DNA from: Wandonia haliotis
Lineage (GTDB): Bacteria; Bacteroidota; Bacteroidia; Flavobacteriales_D; Crocinitomicaceae
Direction of reading: 5' to 3'
Length of the DNA: 64,000 nt
Assembly: GCF_039523435.1 (NCBI RefSeq)
Contig: NZ_BAAAFH010000003.1
Span: 186,001 to 250,000, forward strand
Shown one piece after another: positions 34,776-43,234 of this stretch. Made by a program: the position numbers and the translations under genes. Under the pieces are notes generated by a model. That model was not told the DNA's origin. It made no database searches and saw only the letters and a program-made list of their open reading frames with translations. How positions within the stretch are numbered: position 1 is the stretch's first letter; the number at the start of each line of letters is the position of its first letter.

Positions 34776-36065
34776 ATGAAAGCGATTCGATTACTCTTTT
34801 TGTGGAGCACAGCAGGTTTACTGTTTCCGGTAAATGCGCAGGAATATAAATGCTATACCTGCGAAACAGGATATGATGGAGGCGTCTTTGAAATATTTAC
34901 ATTGCATGACAGTGTGGTCGTAACGGAAACCGTTTACGATACGGTCTACATTTCAGAATTAAATGACCTTACCGGGCATTTTAACATGTCATTTGATGAA
35001 TTTTTTCATTCATTTTCAGAATATATCCGAAGCAGAGACACCGTAAAAAGATCTCCGGCAGAAACAGTATACCTGAGTGATATTCAGGCAACACTACATG
35101 CGTATATCAGAAAGTACAGGTATGTATTGAGCGAATATCAGGTTGATTTTTCAAAAGACCGGTTTAAAATTCATAAAAACGAAAAAATTTTACCGGACAA
35201 CCTTCCCGACTCAATGCCCCTGGATATTATGTTCACATTACAGGGAAAGTTAAACACAACCAACTTCCTGAAAACACCAAACCAACAGGTAAGGGTCGTT
35301 TACAAGATTTTTTCAGATATCGTAAATGCATCGTATAGGAATCGGTATAAAAAAGTAGGCGTTAACTTTTATTTTCCGGACTTCTCCTTCCACGAAAAGC
35401 GTGCGATGGCACAGTTTGTCAAATCAGTAAGTCTTGTTGTGGACAGCACCAGAATTCCCGAGATAAGAAACCTGCCGCTTTACTTTACATTTGACACGGA
35501 AGAAGGTAAAAACAACCAAAGTTACCTGGTCGGTTTGTCCAGTATGGTTGATAGTGTATTTTTAGCGACTCCCGATGCTTCAATGGCGCTTACCTTTGAA
35601 TCTTTACATAGCAAAGAGACATTGGATATTCCCTGGATGAAGCAGTTACTGAATCAATTCTATCTTGCCCGGTTTGACACGGGAGATTTTCCTGAAACCA
35701 GTGATCAGGCACTATTGATTGAAGATGTGAAAACACTGATGAATGCCGACTATCCGGATGCCTATTGGGAATATTATCTCCTTTCTATATTCGGAATATT
35801 ATTTATTCTCTTAATAGGAAGCATGTGCTATATTTTTCTTCCTTCCTTCGCAAATTTTGTTCACGAGTATTCGATGTACGTGTTTGCCGGAGGGATATTA
35901 CTGGTATTGGAAATTTATCTATTATTCGTATTCATGGTAGAATCCATGTCCAACACGGTTGTGTTTTCATTTCAGAATAATAACACCATGCTTTTACTCC
36001 CGGTAATGCTCATATTTGTTATACCTCTTATTAAAAAAGTAATCAGAACGCGTGAAAACCCATAA
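34776..36065 (+). CDS. Exported membrane protein at the end of the eCIS operon
   Basis: A 429-residue protein with a signal peptide (cleavage after about VNAQ, residue 22), a CYTC motif just after it, a ~300-residue extracytoplasmic domain and three C-terminal membrane helices (about 333-355, 365-388, 400-418). It starts 17 bases after the ATPase stop and is the last gene in the operon. I do not recognise the family. It could anchor, release or regulate the particle at the envelope; this is inference from position and topology. Confidence 0.65.
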   Translation: MKAIRLLFLWSTAGLLFPVNAQEYKCYTCETGYDGGVFEIFTLHDSVVVTETVYDTVYISELNDLTGHFNMSFDEFFHSFSEYIRSRDTVKRSPAETVYLSDIQATLHAYIRKYRYVLSEYQVDFSKDRFKIHKNEKILPDNLPDSMPLDIMFTLQGKLNTTNFLKTPNQQVRVVYKIFSDIVNASYRNRYKKVGVNFYFPDFSFHEKRAMAQFVKSVSLVVDSTRIPEIRNLPLYFTFDTEEGKNNQSYLVGLSSMVDSVFLATPDASMALTFESLHSKETLDIPWMKQLLNQFYLARFDTGDFPETSDQALLIEDVKTLMNADYPDAYWEYYLLSIFGILFILLIGSMCYIFLPSFANFVHEYSMYVFAGGILLVLEIYLLFVFMVESMSNTVVFSFQNNNTMLLLPVMLIFVIPLIKKVIRTRENP

Positions 36066-36443
36066 TTACTGAGTCTTTTGTTTTTTGTAATTAGAAGAAA
36101 ACAAATAACACCAGATAACCCGTGACAATCGGTAATTTATAGGGGCCAGAAGGAGAATAGGAAGAATTAAAAAAGGAATCATCCGAACATCCAGAAACTC
36201 ATCAAAGAAAAACTGGCACAATACAAATACGGCAACACACTCAGCCACAGTAAGTGCATAACTTACGTACATAGCTCCGAAAAAGAAACCCGGTTCCTGT
36301 TCAAATTTTGTATGACAATGGGAACATGTTTCATTCATTGTGCCCGCCCGGAAAGGAAAAGTGTAATTGAACATTTTACCTTTTTTGCAGACCGGACACT
36401 TTCCGTGGAGTATATTGGATAAAAGACTCATTTTTATTTGCAA
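36066..36443 (-). CDS. DUF983 family membrane protein
   Basis: A 125-residue protein with two CxxC pairs (GKCPVCKKG and CSHCHTKF) followed by two membrane helices, the plan of DUF983 proteins. Function is unknown. It converges on the injection-system operon with no bases between the two stop codons, so it marks the right edge of that locus. An alternative start is at the internal Met5. Confidence 0.8.
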   Translation of the reverse strand: MQIKMSLLSNILHGKCPVCKKGKMFNYTFPFRAGTMNETCSHCHTKFEQEPGFFFGAMYVSYALTVAECVAVFVLCQFFFDEFLDVRMIPFLILPILLLAPINYRLSRVIWCYLFSSNYKKQKTQ

Positions 36444-36499
36444 AGGTTTTACATTTTATTGAATAAAAAAGTACCTTTAACAGACAAGTTATAGGACAA

Positions 36500-37384
36500 A
36501 TGACGCAACACAAGGGAGACATGTTACCCATCCTCAATATAGAATCATTTAGCAGAGATGAAATAGATTTTCACTATGTCAATGATTTCAGAAACCATAT
36601 TGCTACTCATCAGGATCAGGTGACAGAGCCTCATAAACACGACTTTTTTTTATTTGTTTTGTTTACGAGGGGAAACGGATTTCATGAAATTGATTTTGAC
36701 AGGTATGAGATCTGTCCCGGTAGTTTATTTGTCATTTGTCCCGGACAGACACACTCCTGGACAGTCTCGGATGACATCGACGGATACATTTTGTTCCATG
36801 CGGCAGATCAGGTGTTTAATAAAGGAAGTTTTCCAACCGGAGCCACTACGGGGTTTAATCAGTTTTCACACCTATTGTTGAATACAGAAGAACTCCAAAG
36901 ACAGGAACAATTGTTTCAAAACCTTTTACAGGAATATAGGGGAGACAATATGTTTCGCAACAAGATGTTGGTTGCATTGATACAGGTTTTACACGTTGAA
37001 GTCCTGCGAATCGGGTACGCAAACAGCCATAAGGACACAAAAGAAAATTACCGGAGAATACAACAGTATAATGAACTGATTACGTTAATTGAAACCCATT
37101 TTATTACTGAAAAACGCCCTGCATTTTACGCTGATAAAATGAACTTTTCAATCAAACACTTGAACCGGATAACCAATCAGGTAATCGGGAAATCCACCTC
37201 GCAGCTTATTTACGAGCGGATCTCCGTTGAAGCAAAAAGAATGCTTGTACACTCAGACAAAACGATCAAAGAGATTGCCTATTCTCTTGGTTTTGAGGAT
37301 AGCGCCTATTTTTCGCGTTTTTTCAGAAAAGAGAATAACAGTACACCTAAACAATTCCGGCAGAAGTATCTGGGAACCGTATAG
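36500..37384 (+). CDS. AraC-family transcriptional regulator
   Basis: A 294-residue regulator with an N-terminal cupin-like sensor domain (PHKHDFFLFVLFTRGNGFHE, CPGQTHSW) and a C-terminal double helix-turn-helix (about 195-290; KEIAYSLGFEDSAYFSRFFR). It probably senses a small molecule and activates transcription. It stands alone between a minus-strand gene and purN; its target is unknown. Confidence 0.88.
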   Translation: MTQHKGDMLPILNIESFSRDEIDFHYVNDFRNHIATHQDQVTEPHKHDFFLFVLFTRGNGFHEIDFDRYEICPGSLFVICPGQTHSWTVSDDIDGYILFHAADQVFNKGSFPTGATTGFNQFSHLLLNTEELQRQEQLFQNLLQEYRGDNMFRNKMLVALIQVLHVEVLRIGYANSHKDTKENYRRIQQYNELITLIETHFITEKRPAFYADKMNFSIKHLNRITNQVIGKSTSQLIYERISVEAKRMLVHSDKTIKEIAYSLGFEDSAYFSRFFRKENNSTPKQFRQKYLGTV

Positions 37385-37445
37385 CTGAATTCGGTTGAAG
37401 CCATTTCCGAACAAAAAAATGTAGGACTTATTAGTCTGTATGTCG

Positions 37446-37453
37446 TACCTTTG
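37446..37453 (+). promoter_or_regulatory. -7 element before purN
   Basis: TACCTTTG matches the Bacteroidota -7 consensus TAnnTTTG and ends eight bases before the ATG at 37462, implying a very short or absent leader. No TTG is seen at the usual upstream distance. Confidence 0.45.
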
Positions 37454-37461
37454 TGCCCGCA

Positions 37462-38031
37462 ATGAAAAAACGATTGGCCATATTTGCTTCCGGCAACGGT
37501 TCTAACGCAGAAAAATTAATGCATTATTTTGCTGAAAACCCGTACGCAGAAGTAGTACTTGTTGTTTCCAATAAATCAGATGCAGGTGTTCTGAAGCATG
37601 CAGAAAATCACACGGTGGAAACATGTGTGTTTGAAAATGCAGATTTTGTGTCAGGAGAGGAAGTATTAGCGAACCTGCAACAAAGAGACATCGATTATAT
37701 TGTGTTGGCAGGATTTCTTCGCAAAATCCCGGATACACTGATTGCAGCGTATGCGCGCAGAATTATTAATATTCACCCGGCTTTATTACCTAAATTTGGT
37801 GGGAAAGGCATGTATGGCATGCACGTACATACGGCTGTGAAAGAAGCAGGAGAAACGAAAACGGGAATTACCATTCACCTTGTTGATGAAGAATTTGACA
37901 ACGGGGAACACCTGGCACAGTATACCTGTCCTGTAAATGCAGAAGATACTCCGGCAACCATTGCCACCAAAGTTCAGTCTTTGGAGCATCAGTATTTTGG
38001 TCCAACCATTGAAAAATATATTACATGTTAG
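37462..38031 (+). CDS. purN: Phosphoribosylglycinamide formyltransferase
   Basis: A 189-residue enzyme of purine synthesis that transfers a formyl group from 10-formyl-THF to GAR. It begins MKKRLAIFASGNGSN (phosphate-binding loop) and contains the catalytic NIHPALLP segment, then TGITIHLVDEEFDNG. The start at 37462 is chosen because the in-frame GTG at 37453 would be inside the promoter element. It overlaps the next gene by seven bases. Confidence 0.92.
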   Translation: MKKRLAIFASGNGSNAEKLMHYFAENPYAEVVLVVSNKSDAGVLKHAENHTVETCVFENADFVSGEEVLANLQQRDIDYIVLAGFLRKIPDTLIAAYARRIINIHPALLPKFGGKGMYGMHVHTAVKEAGETKTGITIHLVDEEFDNGEHLAQYTCPVNAEDTPATIATKVQSLEHQYFGPTIEKYITC

Positions 38032-38606
38032 ACGGATTTTCTTTATCTGAAATGGGTAAGGCTACTATGGTCTTATTCGCAGTAATTGACATAATTGGTT
38101 CTATTCCCCTCATTATTAAGATAAAATCAGGAGCGGGTGAGATTTATGCCTGGCGTACTTCTATTGTAGCCATGGGGATTATGCTGGCCTTTCTTTTTCT
38201 GGGTGAAACGCTTTTGGGATGGTTAGGTGTTGACATTAAGTCCTTCGCTGTTGCCGGTTCTTTAATTCTTTTTGCAATGAGTCTGGAAATGATTCTGGGA
38301 ATTACCTTGTTTAAAGAGGAAGGAACTCCAAAAACAGCATCCATTGTTCCCCTTGCTTTTCCTATCATAGCCGGAGCGGGTTCTATGACGTCTTTGGTTG
38401 CGTTACGGGCTGAGTTTGAGGCGATAAACATTGTGATTGCCATACTTATTAATATAACCATTGTTTATATTGTACTGAAACTTACACGACAATTCGAAAA
38501 ATTATTAGGACCGGGAGGTTTGGCAATCATCAAAAAAGTATTTGGTATTATTCTGCTTGCTATTGCCGTAAAACTGTTCACCAGCAATATCAAGGAGTTG
38601 TTCTGA
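38025..38606 (+). CDS. MarC family integral membrane protein
   Basis: A 193-residue protein with about six membrane helices and the MarC pattern (FAVIDIIGSIPLIIK near the start, PLAFPIIAGAGSMTSL in the middle). MarC proteins are inner-membrane proteins with no settled function. It is translationally linked to purN by overlap. Confidence 0.85.
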   Translation: MLDGFSLSEMGKATMVLFAVIDIIGSIPLIIKIKSGAGEIYAWRTSIVAMGIMLAFLFLGETLLGWLGVDIKSFAVAGSLILFAMSLEMILGITLFKEEGTPKTASIVPLAFPIIAGAGSMTSLVALRAEFEAINIVIAILINITIVYIVLKLTRQFEKLLGPGGLAIIKKVFGIILLAIAVKLFTSNIKELF

Positions 38607-38632
38607 TTCGTACAGAGTTCTCGTAAAATAAC

Positions 38633-38640
38633 TACTTTTG
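38633..38640 (+). promoter_or_regulatory. -7 element before yicC
   Basis: TACTTTTG fits TAnnTTTG and lies 17 bases before the ATG at 38657. No matching -33 TTG is seen. Confidence 0.4.
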
Positions 38641-38656
38641 TCAAAAGAATAAGCAC

Positions 38657-39526
38657 ATGTTGCACTCAATGACAGGTTTTGGTAAGGCTTCGGGAACTTA
38701 CCTTCAGAAAAAAATAACAATCGAAATCCGATCGCTGAACAGTAAGTCTCTTGACTTAAATGTCCGTTTGATTCCTTTGTATAAAGAAAAGGAGATCGAA
38801 TTGCGTAAGCAAGTCGGGGCTTGTCTTGAAAGAGGGAAAGTAGAAGTAACCATTGCCGTTGAGAATAACGGTGAAGAGCGCAGCAGCGTCATTAATAAAG
38901 CAGTTGCGCGTGCCTATTTCAATGACATTAAAGACCTGGAGCAAGAGTTGGGAGTGAAATCGCCTGACCCGATCAGCCAATTACTAAGGATGTCAGATAT
39001 TTTTGTAAATACCCGTGAAGAGCTGGATCCGGAAGAGTGGACATTTGTGTCAGAACTTGTCGATGAAGCATTGCATCAGATGGAGGACTTCAGAATGCAG
39101 GAAGGAAAAAGCTTGCAGGCTGATTTTTCAGAACGGATAGCAGAAATTCGTGCTTTATTAGGCGAAGTGCAGCAATACGAAGAAGAGCGAATCATCACGA
39201 TAAAGGAGCGCATGCAAAAGGCGTTGGATGAAAAATTGGGTGAAGCATTGGACCAGAACCGACTGGAGCAGGAGTTTATCATGTATATTGAGAAACTGGA
39301 TGTTTCCGAAGAAAAAGTACGTCTGGCAAATCACCTGAATTATTTTGAAGAAACAATGGCTTCAGGAAAAGGAGCCGGGAAGAAACTAGGCTTTATTTCG
39401 CAGGAAATCGGGCGCGAAATTAATACACTGGGAAGCAAATCCAATCATGTGGAAATGCAAAAACTAGTTGTACAAATGAAAGATAACCTGGAGAAAATCA
39501 AAGAACAGGTTCTGAACACACTGTAA
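38657..39526 (+). CDS. yicC: YicC family endoribonuclease-like protein
   Basis: A 289-residue protein starting MLHSMTGFGKASG, the invariant YicC N-terminus, with the C-terminal DUF1732 domain (KKLGFISQEIGREINTLGSK). YicC proteins act in RNA turnover in characterised bacteria. It is followed after three bases by gmk, a common gene pair. Confidence 0.9.
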   Translation: MLHSMTGFGKASGTYLQKKITIEIRSLNSKSLDLNVRLIPLYKEKEIELRKQVGACLERGKVEVTIAVENNGEERSSVINKAVARAYFNDIKDLEQELGVKSPDPISQLLRMSDIFVNTREELDPEEWTFVSELVDEALHQMEDFRMQEGKSLQADFSERIAEIRALLGEVQQYEEERIITIKERMQKALDEKLGEALDQNRLEQEFIMYIEKLDVSEEKVRLANHLNYFEETMASGKGAGKKLGFISQEIGREINTLGSKSNHVEMQKLVVQMKDNLEKIKEQVLNTL

Positions 39527-39529
39527 ATT

Positions 39530-40099
39530 ATGACAGAGGGTAAGTGCATCATATTTTCAGCTCCGTCAGGGGCAGGTAAGACAACAATCGTACATCACCT
39601 GTTATCCGGAGATTTTCCGTTGGAATTTTCCGTTTCGGCTTGTTCCCGTGATCCGCGTGGTCATGAAGAAGAGGGCAAGGACTATTATTTTCTGGGCGTT
39701 GAAGGGTTCAGAAAAAAAATTCAGGAAGAAGCATTCATTGAATGGGAAGAAGTTTACCCGGATCACTTTTACGGAACGCTGAAATCAGAAGTAAAACGTA
39801 TTTGGGAACACGGAAAAGCAGTTATTTTTGATGTGGATGTCATTGGAGGTTTAAACCTGAAAAAGCAATTCGGGGATGCGGCACTTGCTATATTTGTACA
39901 ACCACCGTCTGTCGAGGAACTGGAAAAAAGGTTGCGTTATCGCAGTACGGAAACAGAAGAGAAAATCAGACAACGTTTAAACAAAGCATCGAGCGAGTTA
40001 AAATATGCGGATCAGTTTGATACAATTATTCTCAATGATAATCTTGAAAATGCTTTTGAACAGGCAGAGAAAGTGGTGAAAGAATTTTTGGAAGAATGA
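39530..40099 (+). CDS. gmk: Guanylate kinase
   Basis: A 189-residue enzyme that phosphorylates GMP to GDP. It has the P-loop FSAPSGAGKTTI at about residues 8-19 and the GMP-binding region VSACSRDPRGHEEEGKDYYF. It overlaps nadD by four bases (ATGA) and follows yicC closely, making a yicC-gmk-nadD operon. Confidence 0.94.
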   Translation: MTEGKCIIFSAPSGAGKTTIVHHLLSGDFPLEFSVSACSRDPRGHEEEGKDYYFLGVEGFRKKIQEEAFIEWEEVYPDHFYGTLKSEVKRIWEHGKAVIFDVDVIGGLNLKKQFGDAALAIFVQPPSVEELEKRLRYRSTETEEKIRQRLNKASSELKYADQFDTIILNDNLENAFEQAEKVVKEFLEE

Positions 40100-40707
40100 A
40101 AGTAGGACTTTATTTTGGCACATATAACCCTATCCACATCGGCCATCTGGTTATTGCAAATTACATGGCGGATTACACGGATTTGGATCAGATATGGTTA
40201 GTTGTAACACCGCAAAATCCACTTAAAAAGAAAGCCTCTCTTCTGGAAGACTATCATCGGTACGCATTGGTGGAAATTGCGATAGAAGATAATGATAACC
40301 TGAGAGTAAGCGATATTGAGTTTAAGCTTCCGAAACCTTCCTATACTGCAACGACATTAGCCCACCTGAAAGAAAAATATCCTGCTCACGAATTTTGCCT
40401 GATTATGGGAGAAGACAACCTTCGTACCCTACATAAATGGCAGAACCATGACATTATATTGCGGGACCATGAGATTTATGTGTATCCCCGTGTGCTTACC
40501 ATTCAGGAACAGCAGGAAGCAGATCAGTTGGGTTATAAACAGGATAACGGATTTATGGAACACGAGCATGTACACATTTGTGATGCTCCCGTTATGAAAG
40601 TTTCTTCAAGCTTTATACGCAATGCAATAAAAGAGGGGAAAAGTGTTCGCTATTTGCTGACAGATCCGGTTCACAAGTATATTGACGAAATGAATTTCTA
40701 CCGATAA
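40096..40707 (+). CDS. nadD: Nicotinate-nucleotide adenylyltransferase
   Basis: A 203-residue NAD biosynthesis enzyme with the nucleotidyltransferase signature YFGTYNPIHIGHL (HxGH-like) near the start and SSSFIRNAIKEGKSVRYLL near the end. It adenylates nicotinate mononucleotide. Overlaps gmk. Confidence 0.93.
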   Translation: MKVGLYFGTYNPIHIGHLVIANYMADYTDLDQIWLVVTPQNPLKKKASLLEDYHRYALVEIAIEDNDNLRVSDIEFKLPKPSYTATTLAHLKEKYPAHEFCLIMGEDNLRTLHKWQNHDIILRDHEIYVYPRVLTIQEQQEADQLGYKQDNGFMEHEHVHICDAPVMKVSSSFIRNAIKEGKSVRYLLTDPVHKYIDEMNFYR

Positions 40708-40725
40708 GGAGCAGCGTTAACCCAC

Positions 40726-41079
40726 TTATTTAGGAAGTTGTACTTCCCGTATGGTAAGTGTATCGCTTATTTGGGTCAGAATTTCCTCCATTTGATCCGG
40801 AAACTTGCCATAATACAACAGAGAGCTCTGAAAACGATCGTAATCAACACCATGTTTACTGAGAAGAGAGTCTCCGCTGGCAATCATGATTTGTGTGTAA
40901 TTATTCAATTGAACATACTTTCCCTGTACATGAGCTTCCAGAACGACCAAATCGGTTAAAACACGTGTAAAAGAGTCTCGCGGAATCAAGTCATCCGGAG
41001 CATCAATGGATATTGACCGGGCTTCACAAGATGCCAGAACTAACACTATTCCGAATAAAAAAATACCCAACCTGTACAT
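40726..41079 (-). CDS. DUF4296 lipoprotein
   Basis: A 117-residue protein with a lipoprotein signal (MYRLGIFLFGIVLVLASC) and the DUF4296 layout (LIPRDSFTRVLTDLVVLEAH; YDRFQSSLLYYGKFPDQMEE). DUF4296 is specific to Bacteroidota; function unknown. Its start overlaps the dihydroorotase stop by one base. Confidence 0.85.
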   Translation of the reverse strand: MYRLGIFLFGIVLVLASCEARSISIDAPDDLIPRDSFTRVLTDLVVLEAHVQGKYVQLNNYTQIMIASGDSLLSKHGVDYDRFQSSLLYYGKFPDQMEEILTQISDTLTIREVQLPK

Positions 41080-42419
41080 TAGCGGTCAAAATTGAGACGC
41101 ATTCCGGCATTTTCTTCCACAATCTCCGTACCATTCCAAACAACTTTACCGTTTACAAACGTAGCCATAATGTGATGGTCAAAAGTTACTCCTTCAAAAG
41201 GAGACCACCCACATTTATACAGCAGATTGTCACGAGTGACGGTTGTGGAAATTTTAGGATTGATCAAAACCAGGTCAGCATAGTATCCCTCACGAATAAA
41301 ACCACGTTTATCAATTTGGAAAAGCTCGGCAGGAGCATGACACATTTTTTCGACAATGCGTTCCGGAGATATCTTTCCTTCTAATGATTTCTGGAACATG
41401 GCCTGAAGAGCATGTTGTACCAGAGGTCCACCGGAAGGAGCGTTAAAATACGTTTGCTTCTTCTCTTCAAGTGTATGTGGTGCGTGATCCGTAGCGATAA
41501 CATCAATTCTGTTGTCGAGGACAGCTTCCCAGATTGCATCCCTGTCTTCAGCCCGTTTTACGGCGGGGTTCCATTTAATCAAGGTTCCTTTTTCCTCGTA
41601 ATCGGCATCAGTAAACCACAGATGATGGACGCAGGCTTCTGCTGTAATGCGCTTCTCTTTCAGCGGAATATCATTTCGGAAAAGAGACAACTCCTTCGCA
41701 GTACTGATATGTAAAATATGAAGTCTTGTGTTGTGCTTTTTGGCTAATTCAACAGCCATAGAAGAAGAAAGGTAACAGGCTTCTTCAGAACGAATCAGCG
41801 GGTGGGCAGAAATAGGCACATCCTCACCATACTGTTCTCTGTATGTTTCTATATTTCGGCGAATTGTAGCTTCATCTTCACAATGCGTAGCAATCAGCAT
41901 AGGAACTTCCGAAAAAATCCGATCCAATGTGCTGCGTTGATCTACAAGCATGTTTCCGGTAGAGGAACCCATAAAAACCTTTACTCCGCAAACCGTGTCC
42001 GGATTTGTCTTTAAAACTTCCTCTATGTTATCATTAGAGGCTCCCATGAAGAATGAATAATTTGTAACCGCTTTTTGAGCAGCGATAGCATACTTGTTCT
42101 CAAGAAGTTCCTGTGTAAGTGTATTCGGCACGGTATTCGGCATTTCCATAAAGGAAGTTATACCTCCCGCTGCTGCTGCTCTCGATTCGCTTGAAATATC
42201 CGCTTTATGGGTTAAGCCTGGTTCGCGAAAATGAACCTGATCGTCAATAGCACCCGGAATTACATACATTCCCTCGGCACTGATTTCTTTAAATCCCTCA
42301 GGGGTATCAATCCGTTCTTCTATTTTTGTAATAATCTTATCCTCAATTTGAATATCAACGTGTTTTCGTTTTCCCTCGTTGATAACCAAACCGCCTTTTA
42401 TTACAACACCTTTGCTCAT
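41079..42419 (-). CDS. pyrC: Dihydroorotase
   Basis: A 446-residue amidohydrolase that closes carbamoyl-aspartate to dihydroorotate in pyrimidine synthesis. It shows the metal-binding DDQVHFREPGLTHKADI, and later DVIATDHAPHTLEEK, the class I dihydroorotase motifs. It overlaps the glycosyltransferase gene upstream by four bases. Some members of this family act on related cyclic amides, so the substrate is by family. Confidence 0.88.
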   Translation of the reverse strand: MSKGVVIKGGLVINEGKRKHVDIQIEDKIITKIEERIDTPEGFKEISAEGMYVIPGAIDDQVHFREPGLTHKADISSESRAAAAGGITSFMEMPNTVPNTLTQELLENKYAIAAQKAVTNYSFFMGASNDNIEEVLKTNPDTVCGVKVFMGSSTGNMLVDQRSTLDRIFSEVPMLIATHCEDEATIRRNIETYREQYGEDVPISAHPLIRSEEACYLSSSMAVELAKKHNTRLHILHISTAKELSLFRNDIPLKEKRITAEACVHHLWFTDADYEEKGTLIKWNPAVKRAEDRDAIWEAVLDNRIDVIATDHAPHTLEEKKQTYFNAPSGGPLVQHALQAMFQKSLEGKISPERIVEKMCHAPAELFQIDKRGFIREGYYADLVLINPKISTTVTRDNLLYKCGWSPFEGVTFDHHIMATFVNGKVVWNGTEIVEENAGMRLNFDR

Positions 42420-43132
42420 AGATTCATTTTTTTCATTTTCCAGACACCCCAGAAAGCTTCTTTAAAAATTCCGATGCTCATTTTGGATTCACCAAATTGC
42501 CTGTCAATAAATGTAATGGGAACTTCTGCGGGACGAAAACCATGCTTTACAGCCGCATACTTCATACAAATCTGGAAAGCATATCCTTTAAACCGGATGT
42601 TATTAAAATGGATTGTTTCCAGAACTTCTCTTTTGTAACATTTAAACCCTGCTGTTGTGTCTTTTATACTGATCCATAGTACCATGCGTACGTAGATCGA
42701 TGCAAAATAAGACATCAGGATACGATTTATCGGCCAGTTTTTTACTTTCCCGCCTTTACAATACCGCGAACCAATACTAAAATCTCCTTTACCGTTTTTA
42801 CAAGCTTCATACAAACGGATCAAATCCTCCGGATTGTGCGAGAAATCGGCGTCCATCTCAAAAATATACTCATAGTCTTTTTTCAGACTCCAGTTGAAAC
42901 CATGAATGTAGGCCGTTCCAAGTCCTTGTTTTCCCTGCCTTTCTTCCAGGTGTAAACGCCCGGGAAATTCAAGCATTAAAGAGCGTATAATTTGGGCTGT
43001 TCCGTCAGGAGAGGCATCGTCAATAATCAGAATATCAAACGCTTTGTCAAACGAGAAAACCGTTCGAATCATTCGTTCGATGTTGTCTTTTTCATTATAT
43101 GTTGGTATAACTACAACGCTGTCAGATGCCAT
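42416..43132 (-). CDS. Polyprenyl-phosphate mannosyltransferase-like glycosyltransferase
   Basis: The start MASDSVVVIPTYNEKDNIER (238 residues) is chosen; the frame remains open 56 codons upstream but that part is not like the family. GT2 motifs are clear: VIPTYNE, DDASPDGTA, EMDADFSHNPE and SRYCKGGKVKNW. It resembles DPM1-type enzymes that load a sugar onto a polyprenyl phosphate at the membrane. Operon with pyrC and the DUF4296 gene. Confidence 0.87.
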   Translation of the reverse strand: MASDSVVVIPTYNEKDNIERMIRTVFSFDKAFDILIIDDASPDGTAQIIRSLMLEFPGRLHLEERQGKQGLGTAYIHGFNWSLKKDYEYIFEMDADFSHNPEDLIRLYEACKNGKGDFSIGSRYCKGGKVKNWPINRILMSYFASIYVRMVLWISIKDTTAGFKCYKREVLETIHFNNIRFKGYAFQICMKYAAVKHGFRPAEVPITFIDRQFGESKMSIGIFKEAFWGVWKMKKMNL

Positions 43133-43181
43133 AAGTTCTTTCTGGTTCGCTAAGATAAAGCAAATCTGTCGTAAAATGTAA

Positions 43182-43189
43182 TACGTTTG
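43182..43189 (+). promoter_or_regulatory. -7 element before the choice-of-anchor B gene
   Basis: TACGTTTG matches TAnnTTTG, 45 bases before the ATG at 43235. No clear -33 TTG is seen. Confidence 0.4.
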
Positions 43190-43234
43190 GCTTTTCTTCG
43201 TTTTTCCTATCTTTACAGTAACTTTTTTTAACAA

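Noticed and set aside
13684..36065. Prophage or phage tail remnant
   Set aside because: Sheath, tube, spike and baseplate genes are present, but there are no capsid, portal, terminase, integrase or lysis genes, and DUF4255, DUF5908, AAA+ ATPases and DUF4157 cargo identify an eCIS.
13684..36065. Type VI secretion system
   Set aside because: No TssJ/L/M membrane complex and no ClpV-type disaggregase are seen; the ATPases are of the eCIS type.
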